Shown in pieces: positions 44,321 to 53,122 of a DNA stretch of 64,000 nucleotides. This DNA comes from Beijerinckiaceae bacterium (GTDB lineage: Bacteria > Pseudomonadota > Alphaproteobacteria > Rhizobiales > Beijerinckiaceae). The stretch spans positions 20,325 to 84,324 of the forward strand of contig WSYC01000012.1 of the NCBI GenBank assembly GCA_009773635.1, given 5' to 3'. Position 1 is the first letter of the stretch. Each line of letters opens with the position of its first letter. The position numbers and the translations under genes are program-made. Below the pieces are notes generated by a model. That model ran no database searches and was not told where the DNA came from. It worked only from the letters and a program-made list of their open reading frames with translations.

Positions 44321-45196
44321 TTACCGGAGGTCGAGGATTTCGGTGATCGCCTTGCGGAAATCCGGCGCGATATCCGCCCGCATCATCGCATAGGCGACGT
44401 TGGCGGAGAGGAAGCCCAGCTTCGAACCGGTATCATAGACCCGCCCGTCGAAGCGCACGGCGTGAAACGCCTCGGTTTTCGCCAGTTCAAGCATCGAATC
44501 AGTCAGCTGGATTTCCCCGCCCGCGCCGCGCTCCTGCTTCTCCAGCAGATCGAAGATCGTCGGCTGGAGGATATAGCGCCCGGAAATCGCAAGGTTCGAC
44601 GGCGCAGTCCCCTTCGCGGGCTTCTCGACCATGCGGGCGATTTTGGCGACCTTGTCCGATGATCCCGCGACATCGACGATGCCGTATTGATGCGTTTCAT
44701 CATCCGCCACCGGATAGACGCCGATATGGTTGCCACCCTTGGCCTCGTAAGCCTCGATCATCTCCGCGAGGCACGGCTTGACGCCAAGATGCAGCATATC
44801 CGGCAGCAACAGCGCAAACGGCTCATTGCCGACGATATCACGCGCGCACCAGACGGCATGCCCAAGCCCGAGCGGCTCCTGCTGACGCGTGAAGCTGGTG
44901 CCGCCGGCAGGCGGCGTATCCCGTTCGAGGGCAGCGAGTTCGGCGAGCTTGTTGCGACCACGCAAGGTGGCTTCAAGCTCGAACTGCTTGTCGAAGTGAT
45001 CCTCGATGATGTGCTTGTTGCGCCCGGTGATGAAAATCAGATGCTCGATACCGGCCGCGCGGGCCTCATCGACGACGTGCTGGATCACCGGCCGGTCGAC
45101 GACCGTCAGCATCTCCTTGGGCATGGCCTTTGTCGCCGGGAGGAACCTTGTTCCAAGCCCTGCCACGGGAAAGACGGCCTTGCGAATACGCTTCAT
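44321..45196 (-). CDS. galU: UTP-glucose-1-phosphate uridylyltransferase
   Basis: Makes UDP-glucose from UTP and glucose-1-phosphate for polysaccharides and envelope glycolipids. The 291-residue product has the nucleotidyltransferase signature FPVAGLGTRFLPATKAMPKE, the GRNKHIIEDHFD segment, LLPD and a VEKP motif. It faces the barrel gene convergently and is divergent from galE, so the two UDP-sugar genes share a 158-base control region. Confidence 0.95.
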   Translation of the reverse strand: MKRIRKAVFPVAGLGTRFLPATKAMPKEMLTVVDRPVIQHVVDEARAAGIEHLIFITGRNKHIIEDHFDKQFELEATLRGRNKLAELAALERDTPPAGGTSFTRQQEPLGLGHAVWCARDIVGNEPFALLLPDMLHLGVKPCLAEMIEAYEAKGGNHIGVYPVADDETHQYGIVDVAGSSDKVAKIARMVEKPAKGTAPSNLAISGRYILQPTIFDLLEKQERGAGGEIQLTDSMLELAKTEAFHAVRFDGRVYDTGSKLGFLSANVAYAMMRADIAPDFRKAITEILDLR

Positions 45197-45354
45197 GATC
45201 TCGATCCGTTGTTGTCATCAGGTTATTCGGGCGCGTGACCTGTCTTCACAGGGATGATCGCGCCGTTCTGCAGTGCCGGAGTGTAGCTTAACGCTCCTTG
45301 AACCGGGAATGACTAGAACCATTAGGGTGGCAAAATAGTGGGAAGGATTGTCCG

Positions 45355-46341
45355 ATGGCGATCATGGTAACCGGCGGCGCGGGTTATATCGGCTCGCATA
45401 TGGTGCTCGCTCTTGCGGACCGCGGCGAAAAGGTCGTCGTCATCGACAACCTCTCGACCGGCTTTCCCTGGGCGCTGCCGCCGAATGTCGCGTTGCGCGG
45501 CGGCGATGTCGGCGATGCCGGCTTCGTGCAATCGGTCATCGAGGAATTCGATGTCACCGAGATCGCGCATTTCGCAGCGAAGATCGTGGTGCCGGAATCC
45601 GTCGTCAACCCGATGCTGTATTACGGCAACAACACCGCCAAGAGCCGCATCCTGTTCGAAACCGCGGTTCGCTGCGGCGTCAAACGCGTCATCTTCTCCT
45701 CGACCGCGGCGGTCTACGGCGATGTCTCCGGCGCTCCCGTCAGTGAGGACCTCGCGCCGAACCCGGTCTCGCCCTACGGCCGCTCCAAGCTGATGACCGA
45801 GTGGATGCTGGAGGATGTCTCCCGCGCGCATGACCTCAAGTTCATCGCGCTGCGCTATTTCAACGTCGCCGGCGCTGACCCACAGGGCCGCTCGGGGCAA
45901 TCCACCCCCAATGCAACCCATCTCATCAAGGTCGCCGTGCAGACCGCGCTCGGCCAGCGCAGCCATCTCGATATCTTCGGCACCGATTACCCGACGCGGG
46001 ACGGTTCCTGCATCCGGGATTATATCCACGTCACCGACCTTGCCTCGGCGCATGTCGATGCCCTCGCCTATCTCCGGCGCGGCGGCGACAGCATGATCAT
46101 GAATTGCGGCTACGGGCAGGGTTTCTCCGTGCTGGAAGTGGTCGATGTCGTCCGCAAGGTCACCGGCGTGAATTTCAAGGCCAATCTCGTGCCGCGCCGC
46201 CCCGGCGATCCCGCGAGCATCGTCGCGAAATCGGACAAGATCCGCGCCGTTCTCGGCTGGAAACCGGAGCACGACAATCTCGAAGAGATCGTGAAGGCCG
46301 CGCATGGCTGGGAGCGGCATCTGGCCACGCGCAATTCCTGA
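45355..46341 (+). CDS. galE: UDP-glucose 4-epimerase
   Basis: Interconverts UDP-glucose and UDP-galactose, using GalU's product. The 328-residue extended SDR has VTGGAGYIGSHM, catalytic Ser/Thr in FSSTAAVYGD, the YGRSK pair, and RYFNVAGADPQGRSG, which is diagnostic for GalE-type enzymes. C-terminal RRPGDPASIVA is also typical. Confidence 0.93.
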   Translation: MAIMVTGGAGYIGSHMVLALADRGEKVVVIDNLSTGFPWALPPNVALRGGDVGDAGFVQSVIEEFDVTEIAHFAAKIVVPESVVNPMLYYGNNTAKSRILFETAVRCGVKRVIFSSTAAVYGDVSGAPVSEDLAPNPVSPYGRSKLMTEWMLEDVSRAHDLKFIALRYFNVAGADPQGRSGQSTPNATHLIKVAVQTALGQRSHLDIFGTDYPTRDGSCIRDYIHVTDLASAHVDALAYLRRGGDSMIMNCGYGQGFSVLEVVDVVRKVTGVNFKANLVPRRPGDPASIVAKSDKIRAVLGWKPEHDNLEEIVKAAHGWERHLATRNS

Positions 46342-46398
46342 GCGAAAATCCGCCGGCCTTGACGTAGAATCCAGCTGATTCGTTTCGGGAGATCGTCG

Positions 46399-47709
46399 AT
46401 GCTGAGCCTGCGGATGCACGTGTTGAAAGCCTTCTGCATCGCCATGCTGGTGCTTCCCGGCATTCCCGCGCACGCGCAGGCCCCTGCCGCGCCAAAAGCC
46501 AAAGCGGCTGCGCCCAAAACGCAAGCTGCAAAAGCTCAAGCCTCGAAAACTACTGCCCCCAAGGCGACGCCGGCAGCTGTCCCTGTCAGTCAGGGTGATT
46601 TTTCCGGCTTTATCTCTCGCCTCTGGCCGGATGCGCAGCGGCAGGGCGTGAGCCGCAAGACCTTCGATGCCGCCTTTGCCGGCGTGACACCAGACCCTTC
46701 GGTCATCGCGCTGACAAAAAAGCAGAGCGAATTCGTCAAGCCGATCTGGTCCTATCTCGACAGCGCGATCTCTGCGGCGCGGCTCGAACGCGGGCGCGCG
46801 GCGGCCGAGCAATATGCCTCCGTGCTCGCCGATCTCGAACGGAAATACGGCGTTGACCGCCGGGCAGTGCTCGGCGTCTGGGGCATGGAGACGAATTTCG
46901 GCTCCTACACCGGCAGTATGGATGTCATCCGCTCGCTGGCGAGCCTCGCCTGGCGACGTTACCGCGATGATTTCTTCCGCGATGAATTGCTCGTCGCCCT
47001 GCGCATTCTCGAAGAGGGTCACGTCGATCGAAAGGCCATGCGCGGCTCATGGGCCGGCGCGATGGGGCAGACGCAGTTCATGCCCTCAAGCTTCATGAAA
47101 TACGCCGTCGACTATGATGGCGATGGCGCGAAAGACATCTGGTCCACCGTGCCGGACGCGCTCGCCTCCACCGCGAACTATCTTGCCAGTTTCGGCTGGG
47201 AAGCTGGCGTGCCCTGGGGCGTCGAGGTCACGTTGCCGGCGGGATTCGACCTCGCTTCCGCCACCGGCAGCCGCGAGTTTTCAACCTGGGGCGATGCCGG
47301 CGTTACGCGCGCAAGTGGTAGCGCGCTGCCGCGCAAGGGCAAGGCCAGCCTGTTCCTGCCCGCCGGCATCCGGGGGCCGGCGCTTCTGATCTCGGAGAAT
47401 TTCCGCGTCATCAAGAAGTACAATTCCTCCGATGCCTATGCGCTCGGCGTGGCCCATCTCGGCGACCGGCTGCTCGGCGGCGGGGCGATCCGGGCCAGCT
47501 GGCCGCGCAACGACAAGCGCCTCAGCCTTGAGGAAACCAAGGATCTCCAGCGCCGGCTGGTCGCCATGGGCCTGCCGGTCGGCAAGATCGACGGTCGCAT
47601 CGGTGAGATGAGCCGCGACTCTGTCAAGAAGGCGCAGATCCGGCACGGGTTGCCTGCCGATGGATATCCGACGCATACCCTGCTTGCGCGCATACGCCAG
47701 AAGCCCTGA
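46399..47709 (+). CDS. mltB: Lytic murein transglycosylase, MltB type with peptidoglycan-binding domain
   Basis: Cleaves the glycan strands of peptidoglycan to form 1,6-anhydro-muramyl ends in the periplasm. The 436-residue product has a signal peptide ending IPAHAQA and a Lys/Ala/Pro-rich linker (28-62). The SLT_2 domain carries catalytic Glu164 in GVWGMETNFGSYTG and GAMGQTQFMPSSF. A C-terminal peptidoglycan-binding domain (about 375-435) includes LQRRLVAMGLPVGKIDGRIG. GGGAGA precedes the ATG. A paralogue begins at 63140. Confidence 0.92.
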   Translation: MLSLRMHVLKAFCIAMLVLPGIPAHAQAPAAPKAKAAAPKTQAAKAQASKTTAPKATPAAVPVSQGDFSGFISRLWPDAQRQGVSRKTFDAAFAGVTPDPSVIALTKKQSEFVKPIWSYLDSAISAARLERGRAAAEQYASVLADLERKYGVDRRAVLGVWGMETNFGSYTGSMDVIRSLASLAWRRYRDDFFRDELLVALRILEEGHVDRKAMRGSWAGAMGQTQFMPSSFMKYAVDYDGDGAKDIWSTVPDALASTANYLASFGWEAGVPWGVEVTLPAGFDLASATGSREFSTWGDAGVTRASGSALPRKGKASLFLPAGIRGPALLISENFRVIKKYNSSDAYALGVAHLGDRLLGGGAIRASWPRNDKRLSLEETKDLQRRLVAMGLPVGKIDGRIGEMSRDSVKKAQIRHGLPADGYPTHTLLARIRQKP

Positions 47710-47844
47710 CAGGCAATCCGCCGCAGATTTGCCATAGCTCCTTGTTTTGCTGCACGCTGCTGGGGCAGAATTGGCTTTCACTGCCGCGCAGCACGCTCTA
47801 TTGCCGGGCGATGGGTTTGGGATGATCCCCTGATCGAGGATGTC

Positions 47845-49056
47845 ATGACGAGATCATCACACGATCTGTCCATCACACAGCGGTTCGCGATCGCCCTCCT
47901 GGCGCTGTTTGCGGCTTTCTCAGGCGAAGGCACCGCGCGCGCGGAAAGCGATGCTTCCGTGCAGAGCTGGCGGATCATCGTGCCGCAGCGCGCCGCTCCG
48001 GCCCCCGCCACGCAGACCTATCGCGCCCGCCGCCGCTATGATGCTCCCCGGCCACGGTTCCCGGATGATGCAACGCTCGGCCTGACCATGCCGGATTTCT
48101 CGATCACGGCACCGGCCCCTCCGGATACGGCCCGCACGAAGATCGCCATCATCGGCGATTCCCTGGCTGAAGCCCTGCTCTATGGCATGGAAGCCGATCC
48201 TGCCCTCAAGGCCGAGCTGCTGATCCGTTCCAAGACGGTCAGTGCGTCGGGTCTGGTCCGCGAGGATTATCACGATTGGCCAAAGGCCATCAGCCAGATC
48301 ATCGCGGAAAACCCCGGCCTTGCCGCGCTCATCGTGATGGTCGGTGTCAACGACCGGCAGGCGATACGGGTAGGCGACGCCACGCTGGAGCCGCTAACCG
48401 AGCCGTGGCGTGAGGCCTATCGCAAGCGTATCGATGCGGTGATCAGCGTCGCGCAGGCCGCAAGGGTGCCACTTGTCTGGGTTGGTCTGCCGATCATGCG
48501 CACGCCGCGGCTCTCCGCCGATGTCGCGAGCTTCAACGAGATGGCCCGTGACCGCGTGAGCACCAGTGGCGAAACCTTCATCGATATCTTCGACAGTTTT
48601 GCCGACCAATCCGGCGCCTTCTCGGCGACGGGGCCGGATGTCATCGGCGATACCGTTCGCCTGCGCGGTCCCGATGGCATCCATTTCACCCCCGCCGGTC
48701 AGCGCAAGCTCGCCTTTTTCGTCGAAAAACCGTTGCGCAAACGGATTGGTGAGCGCCCGCAGCCTGAAGCCGGCGCCTCGCTTGCGGTCTTGCCGATCCA
48801 ACCTTCCGTGCAACCGTCGACAACGCCGGCGGAAGTGTCCCTCCCGCTTCCGGCAGCGACGGTGGCGCCGATCTCCATCGTTCGGCCCCGCGTTGATATC
48901 GGGGAAGTCCGGTCCCTGACGTCCACCGCAACGGCCAGTACACTTATCGGTCGCCAGACCAAGCCGCTCGATGATCCCGCAACGCGGGATCTCTTCGACC
49001 GTGGCCTCTCGCCCACGCCGCGCGACGGGCGCAGCGACGATTACCGCTGGCGATAG
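47845..49056 (+). CDS. Exported SGNH-hydrolase protein (DUF459 type)
   Basis: A 403-residue protein with a signal peptide (about 12-33), a Pro/Arg-rich spacer and an SGNH/GDSL hydrolase domain. Nucleophile Ser106 lies in GDSLAEAL, the oxyanion Asn in GVNDRQ, and the catalytic Asp277/His280 pair in DGIHFTPAG. After about 300 comes a disordered Pro/Ala/Thr-rich tail. DUF459 proteins of Rhizobiales lie next to cell-wall genes and may deacylate or deacetylate envelope glycans (inference). It follows mltB by 135 bases on the same strand. Confidence 0.85.
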   Translation: MTRSSHDLSITQRFAIALLALFAAFSGEGTARAESDASVQSWRIIVPQRAAPAPATQTYRARRRYDAPRPRFPDDATLGLTMPDFSITAPAPPDTARTKIAIIGDSLAEALLYGMEADPALKAELLIRSKTVSASGLVREDYHDWPKAISQIIAENPGLAALIVMVGVNDRQAIRVGDATLEPLTEPWREAYRKRIDAVISVAQAARVPLVWVGLPIMRTPRLSADVASFNEMARDRVSTSGETFIDIFDSFADQSGAFSATGPDVIGDTVRLRGPDGIHFTPAGQRKLAFFVEKPLRKRIGERPQPEAGASLAVLPIQPSVQPSTTPAEVSLPLPAATVAPISIVRPRVDIGEVRSLTSTATASTLIGRQTKPLDDPATRDLFDRGLSPTPRDGRSDDYRWR

Positions 49057-49081
49057 CAGTCTTTTCCGGTGAACCCTGACT

Positions 49082-50116
49082 TCATCCGACGCCGCCATCG
49101 GCGAGATGGCAGGCCACCATGCGGCCATCACCCTCAACGATTTTCTTCGGCGTTTCCCGGCTGCAGCGTGGCCCGGCCAGCCCGCAACGCGGATGAAAAT
49201 GGCAACCGGTCGGCGGGTTCAGCGGCGAGGGGATTTCCCCCTTCACAGTGGAGAAGCTGCGCTTTCTGGCGTCGAGCCGCGGCACATTGTCGAGCAGGGC
49301 GCGTGTGTAGGGATGCTGCGGATCGCGGAAGATGTCCGCGCTGCGCCCGCTTTCGATTACCCGCCCGAGATACATGATGAAAATGCGGTCGGCGATATGC
49401 CGGACAACGCCGAGATCATGGCTGATGAAGACATAGGCGAGCCCGAGCGCCTCGCGCAGATCCATGAACAGGTTGAGCACCTGCGCCTGAATGGAGACGT
49501 CGAGCGCCGCGACACTCTCATCGCACACCAGCAGCTTCGGTTGCACCGCCAGCGCCCGCGCGATGCCAATACGGGCGCGCTGACCACCGGAGAACTGATG
49601 CGGGAAGCGTCGCCGATACGTCGGATCGAGCCCAACCTGCCGGAAAAGCCCGGCGACATACTCATCCTGTGCAGCGCCGTTCATGAGGCCGTGCACGCGC
49701 GGTGCCTCGCCGACAATTTCGCCGGCGCGGATGCGCGGGTTGAGCGAGGACATCGGATCCTGGAAGATCATCTGCGCGCCGAGCGTGAACACCTGCCGCG
49801 CCGGCCCGTCCATTTCGGCGATATCCTGCCCACGCCAGAAGACACGGCCCTCGCTCGCCTCGTGGATGCCGGCGATGACGCGGCCCAGCGTCGACTTGCC
49901 GCAGCCGGATTCACCGACGAGCCCGACAACCTCCCCTTCCGCGACCGTGAGATCGACACTATCGACCGCATGGACAACGCTCTCGCGGTTTTTTGCGCCA
50001 AGCAGGTTGGCGATGCGCCCCGCGAGATCGACCGGCTTGACGAAGCGCTTCGAAATCCCCTCGATGCGCAGAAGTTCGGCATGCGGCGCAGCGGGATTGG
50101 TGGCTACGGCGCTCAT
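49082..50116 (-). CDS. dppF: Dipeptide/oligopeptide ABC transporter ATP-binding protein (DppF-like)
   Basis: Second ATPase of the importer, 344 residues. Walker A is GESGCGKST, the signature FSGGQRARIG, Walker B LLVCDESVA. The C-terminal oligopeptide-transporter extension has its Cys motif (CHFHPRCGLAGPRC). The start overlaps the dppD stop (ATGA). The Glu-to-Ser layout after the Walker B Asp-Glu is normal for the family. Confidence 0.9.
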   Translation of the reverse strand: MSAVATNPAAPHAELLRIEGISKRFVKPVDLAGRIANLLGAKNRESVVHAVDSVDLTVAEGEVVGLVGESGCGKSTLGRVIAGIHEASEGRVFWRGQDIAEMDGPARQVFTLGAQMIFQDPMSSLNPRIRAGEIVGEAPRVHGLMNGAAQDEYVAGLFRQVGLDPTYRRRFPHQFSGGQRARIGIARALAVQPKLLVCDESVAALDVSIQAQVLNLFMDLREALGLAYVFISHDLGVVRHIADRIFIMYLGRVIESGRSADIFRDPQHPYTRALLDNVPRLDARKRSFSTVKGEIPSPLNPPTGCHFHPRCGLAGPRCSRETPKKIVEGDGRMVACHLADGGVG

Positions 50117-51096
50117 GCCGTCACTCCTTGTTGAGGAACAGGATTGAAGCAGCGATAGGCACGCCCGTCCGACGCCTGGCTGATCACGGGCATGGTTGAG
50201 CACGCCGGCCCGGCCCGGTCACAGCGCGGCTCAAAAGCGCAACCCGGCGGCAGTTGGCCCAGCGATGGCGTCGAACCCCTGATCTGGTGCAAGCGCGTGC
50301 CCTCGAGATGCGCGCCGGGCACGGAGCCGATGAGGCCATGTGTGTAAGGATGCAATGGTCGATCAAGCACATCGTCGACCCGGCCCTGCTCGGCGATGCG
50401 GCCGGCATACATCACCGCCACACGGTCCGCGAGGCCAGCGACGACGGCCAGATCGTGTGTGATCCAGACGAGCGCCGTGCCGCTTTCCGCGCACAGCCGC
50501 TGCACCTCGCTGAGAATCTGGCTCTGGATGGTGACATCAAGCGCCGTTGTTGGCTCATCCGCGATGATCAGCGCCGGACGATGCAGGAGCGCGATGGCGA
50601 TCGCGACGCGCTGACGCATACCGCCGGAGAACTGATGCGGATAGGCCGACAGCCGCTCTTCCGGCGCGGGGATGCCGACCATGGCCAGCGCCGCCGCCGA
50701 ACGGGCGCGGGCCGCCTTGTCGGAGACGGCCTCATGCGCCTGCACGGCCTCCATCATCTGCGTATCGATGCGCAGAACCGGGTTCAGCGTCATCATCGGG
50801 TCCTGGAAGATCATCGCGAGCGATTTCCCCCGAACCTTGCGCATCGAGGCGTCGTCGCGGCCCACCAGCTCCTCGCCGTTGAGGCGGATCGAACCGGAGA
50901 CAATTTTTCCGGGCGGATCGATCAACCCCATGATCGAGAACCCCGTTACGGACTTTCCCGAGCCGCTCTCGCCCACAAGGCCCAGGACCTCGCCGGGCAT
51001 GACGTTGAAGGAAATGCCATCGACCGATTTGACGACGCCATCGCGGGTGAAAAAATGCGTCGCGAGATTGTCGACGACGAGAACGGGAGAGCTCAT
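50113..51096 (-). CDS. dppD: Dipeptide/oligopeptide ABC transporter ATP-binding protein (DppD-like)
   Basis: First ATPase of the importer, 327 residues. Walker A is GESGSGKSV, the signature FSGGMRQRVAIAIAL, Walker B LIIADEPTTALD, and the C-terminal Cys motif is CAFEPRCDRAGPAC. ATG 51096 has GGAGAAG upstream and lies two bases from the dppC stop. The four-base overlap with dppF indicates coupled translation. Confidence 0.92.
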   Translation of the reverse strand: MSSPVLVVDNLATHFFTRDGVVKSVDGISFNVMPGEVLGLVGESGSGKSVTGFSIMGLIDPPGKIVSGSIRLNGEELVGRDDASMRKVRGKSLAMIFQDPMMTLNPVLRIDTQMMEAVQAHEAVSDKAARARSAAALAMVGIPAPEERLSAYPHQFSGGMRQRVAIAIALLHRPALIIADEPTTALDVTIQSQILSEVQRLCAESGTALVWITHDLAVVAGLADRVAVMYAGRIAEQGRVDDVLDRPLHPYTHGLIGSVPGAHLEGTRLHQIRGSTPSLGQLPPGCAFEPRCDRAGPACSTMPVISQASDGRAYRCFNPVPQQGVTA

Positions 51097-51097
51097 G

Positions 51098-52018
51098 TCA
51101 CTTCTCCAGCCGTGGATTGAGCACGTCACGCAGGCGGTCGCCGACGAGGTTGATCGCAACGATGGTCAGCAGCAGCGCGAGGCCAGGGAAGAACGAAATC
51201 CAGTATTTGCCCGAAAGCATGTACTGGAAGCCGTTGGCAATGAGCACGCCGAGCGAAGGCTCGGTTTGCGGCAGGCCGACGCCGAGGAACGACAGCGTGG
51301 CTTCAAGGCTGATGGCATGCGCGGTCTGCACCGTCGCAATCACGATCACCGGCGCAAGGCAGTTCGGCAGAATGTGCTTGAACACGGTACGGGCATGGCT
51401 CAGACCGAGCGAGCGCGCGGCTTCGACGTATTCCTTCCGCCGTTCAACAAGTGCCGAACCGCGCACCGTGCGGGCGTAGTAAGCCCATTGCACCACGACC
51501 AGCGCGAGGATGATCTTGTCGACGCCCTTGCCGAGCAGCGCCACCAGAATGAGCGCCACCAGCACCGAGGGCAGCGAAAGCTGGAGATCGACGATGCGCA
51601 TGATCAAGGTTTCAACCCGTCCGCCCATATAGGCCGCCGTCAGGCCGAGAAAGAGCCCGAGGGTTGCCGCCAGCACACCGCTGATCACGCCGACCATCAG
51701 CGAAATACGGAGGCCATAGAGGATGCCCGAGACAAGGTCGCGGCCAACGCCATCGGAGCCAAGCCACATCGTGAAGCCGTCCCCCGCCTTGACGCCCGGC
51801 GGCTGACGCGAATCCATGATGTCGACCTTGCCGAGATCATAGGGGTTCTGCGGCGCGATGACCGGCGCCAGCACCGCGACGAGGATAATGAGAACCAGCA
51901 ACCCGAAACCGACGAGCGCCACCCGGTCCTCGGCGAAGCGCTGGATAAACCGGCGCAGCTCGCCTTGCGGTCTGGCGGTGGGCGGTTTGGCAACCGGTGT
52001 GAGATCAACACGGCTCAT
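51098..52018 (-). CDS. dppC: Dipeptide ABC transporter permease (DppC-like)
   Basis: Inner-membrane permease of 306 residues. The N-terminal cytoplasmic segment is followed by a membrane helix (about 34-55), a periplasmic stretch containing WLGSDGVGRDLVSGILYG (family hallmark), and the conserved EAARSLGLSHARTVFKHILPN loop that contacts the ATPase. The start overlaps the dppB stop (ATGA). Confidence 0.93.
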   Translation of the reverse strand: MSRVDLTPVAKPPTARPQGELRRFIQRFAEDRVALVGFGLLVLIILVAVLAPVIAPQNPYDLGKVDIMDSRQPPGVKAGDGFTMWLGSDGVGRDLVSGILYGLRISLMVGVISGVLAATLGLFLGLTAAYMGGRVETLIMRIVDLQLSLPSVLVALILVALLGKGVDKIILALVVVQWAYYARTVRGSALVERRKEYVEAARSLGLSHARTVFKHILPNCLAPVIVIATVQTAHAISLEATLSFLGVGLPQTEPSLGVLIANGFQYMLSGKYWISFFPGLALLLTIVAINLVGDRLRDVLNPRLEK

Positions 52019-52992
52019 GACTGGGTTCCTGTCAGACGCACGCGCGGATCGAGCGCGGAATAGAGGATGTCGACGATGAGGTTGATCGTTACGAACAAGA
52101 GCACGACGACCATCACGTAGGCGACGATCAACGGCCTATCGAGCCGCTGGATCGCTTCGAGCAGCAATTTGCCCATGCCCGGCCAGGCGAAGATCGTCTC
52201 CGTCACGACCGAAAAGGCGACGAGGCTGCCGAACTCCAGCCCGAGCACTGTGACGATCGGGATGAGGATATTCTTGAGGATATGCACGCCAACGATGCGC
52301 TGCTGCGATAGCCCCTTGGCCCGCGCGAATTTCACATAGTCCTGCAGCGCCGCCTCGCGCGCACCGGAGCGTGTCAGCCGGATCACGAGGCTGATTTTCA
52401 GCAACGCGAGGTTGATCGCCGGCAAAAAGAGATGCCGCCAGCCCTCCAGCGAGAGCATCGAGGTTTCCAGCCCGAAGATCGAGACCACCGGCCCGCGTCC
52501 CGTCGCCGGCAGCCAGCCGAGCATCACCGAGAACAGCATGATCAGCATCAGTCCAACCCAGAAGGTGGGGAGCGAAAACCCGAGGATCGACACCGCCATG
52601 ATCGAGCGCGAGGCCGGGTGATCCGGTTTCAGCCCGGCGAAGAGCCCGAGCGGAATGCCGATCAGCACCGCGAGGATCAGCGCCGCCAGGGCCAGTTCCA
52701 ACGTTGCCGGCATGCGGTCGAGAATGAGGTTGATGGCGGAGGAGCCATGCACATACGAGCGGCCGAACTCGCCGTGCAGCACATCCCCCAGAAACTTGAA
52801 GAACTGGACGTAGACCGGCTGATCGAAGCCGAAATCGCGGCGGACAGCCTCGATCTGCTCCTGCGTGGCATCGCCCGGCACCATCATCCACACGGGATCG
52901 CCGATGACATAGGTGCCGAAGAACACCAGAACGACCATCGCCACGACAACGAAGAAGGCCTGCGAAATGCGTCGGATAATGAAGGCAAGCAT
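52015..52992 (-). CDS. dppB: Dipeptide ABC transporter permease (DppB-like)
   Basis: Inner-membrane permease of 325 residues. The N-terminal MLAFIIRRISQAFFVV helix and GRSYVHGSSAINLILDRMPAT are typical of DppB/OppB. The ATPase-contact loop ARAKGLSQQRIVGVHILKN and C-terminal segments complete six helices. I chose ATG 52992 (GGAG nine bases upstream); the frame is open 26 codons further but without features. Confidence 0.93.
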   Translation of the reverse strand: MLAFIIRRISQAFFVVVAMVVLVFFGTYVIGDPVWMMVPGDATQEQIEAVRRDFGFDQPVYVQFFKFLGDVLHGEFGRSYVHGSSAINLILDRMPATLELALAALILAVLIGIPLGLFAGLKPDHPASRSIMAVSILGFSLPTFWVGLMLIMLFSVMLGWLPATGRGPVVSIFGLETSMLSLEGWRHLFLPAINLALLKISLVIRLTRSGAREAALQDYVKFARAKGLSQQRIVGVHILKNILIPIVTVLGLEFGSLVAFSVVTETIFAWPGMGKLLLEAIQRLDRPLIVAYVMVVVLLFVTINLIVDILYSALDPRVRLTGTQS

Positions 52993-53122
52993 GGTCTGCC
53001 GCTCCGGGAGGATGGGGAATATGCGCCAGCTGGCGGTGAGGCATCGCCTCACCGCGCCTGTCGCCGGCACCTGATCATGTCAACAGGTGCCGGACCTGAA
53101 GTAGAGTAAGATCGGCTTGGGA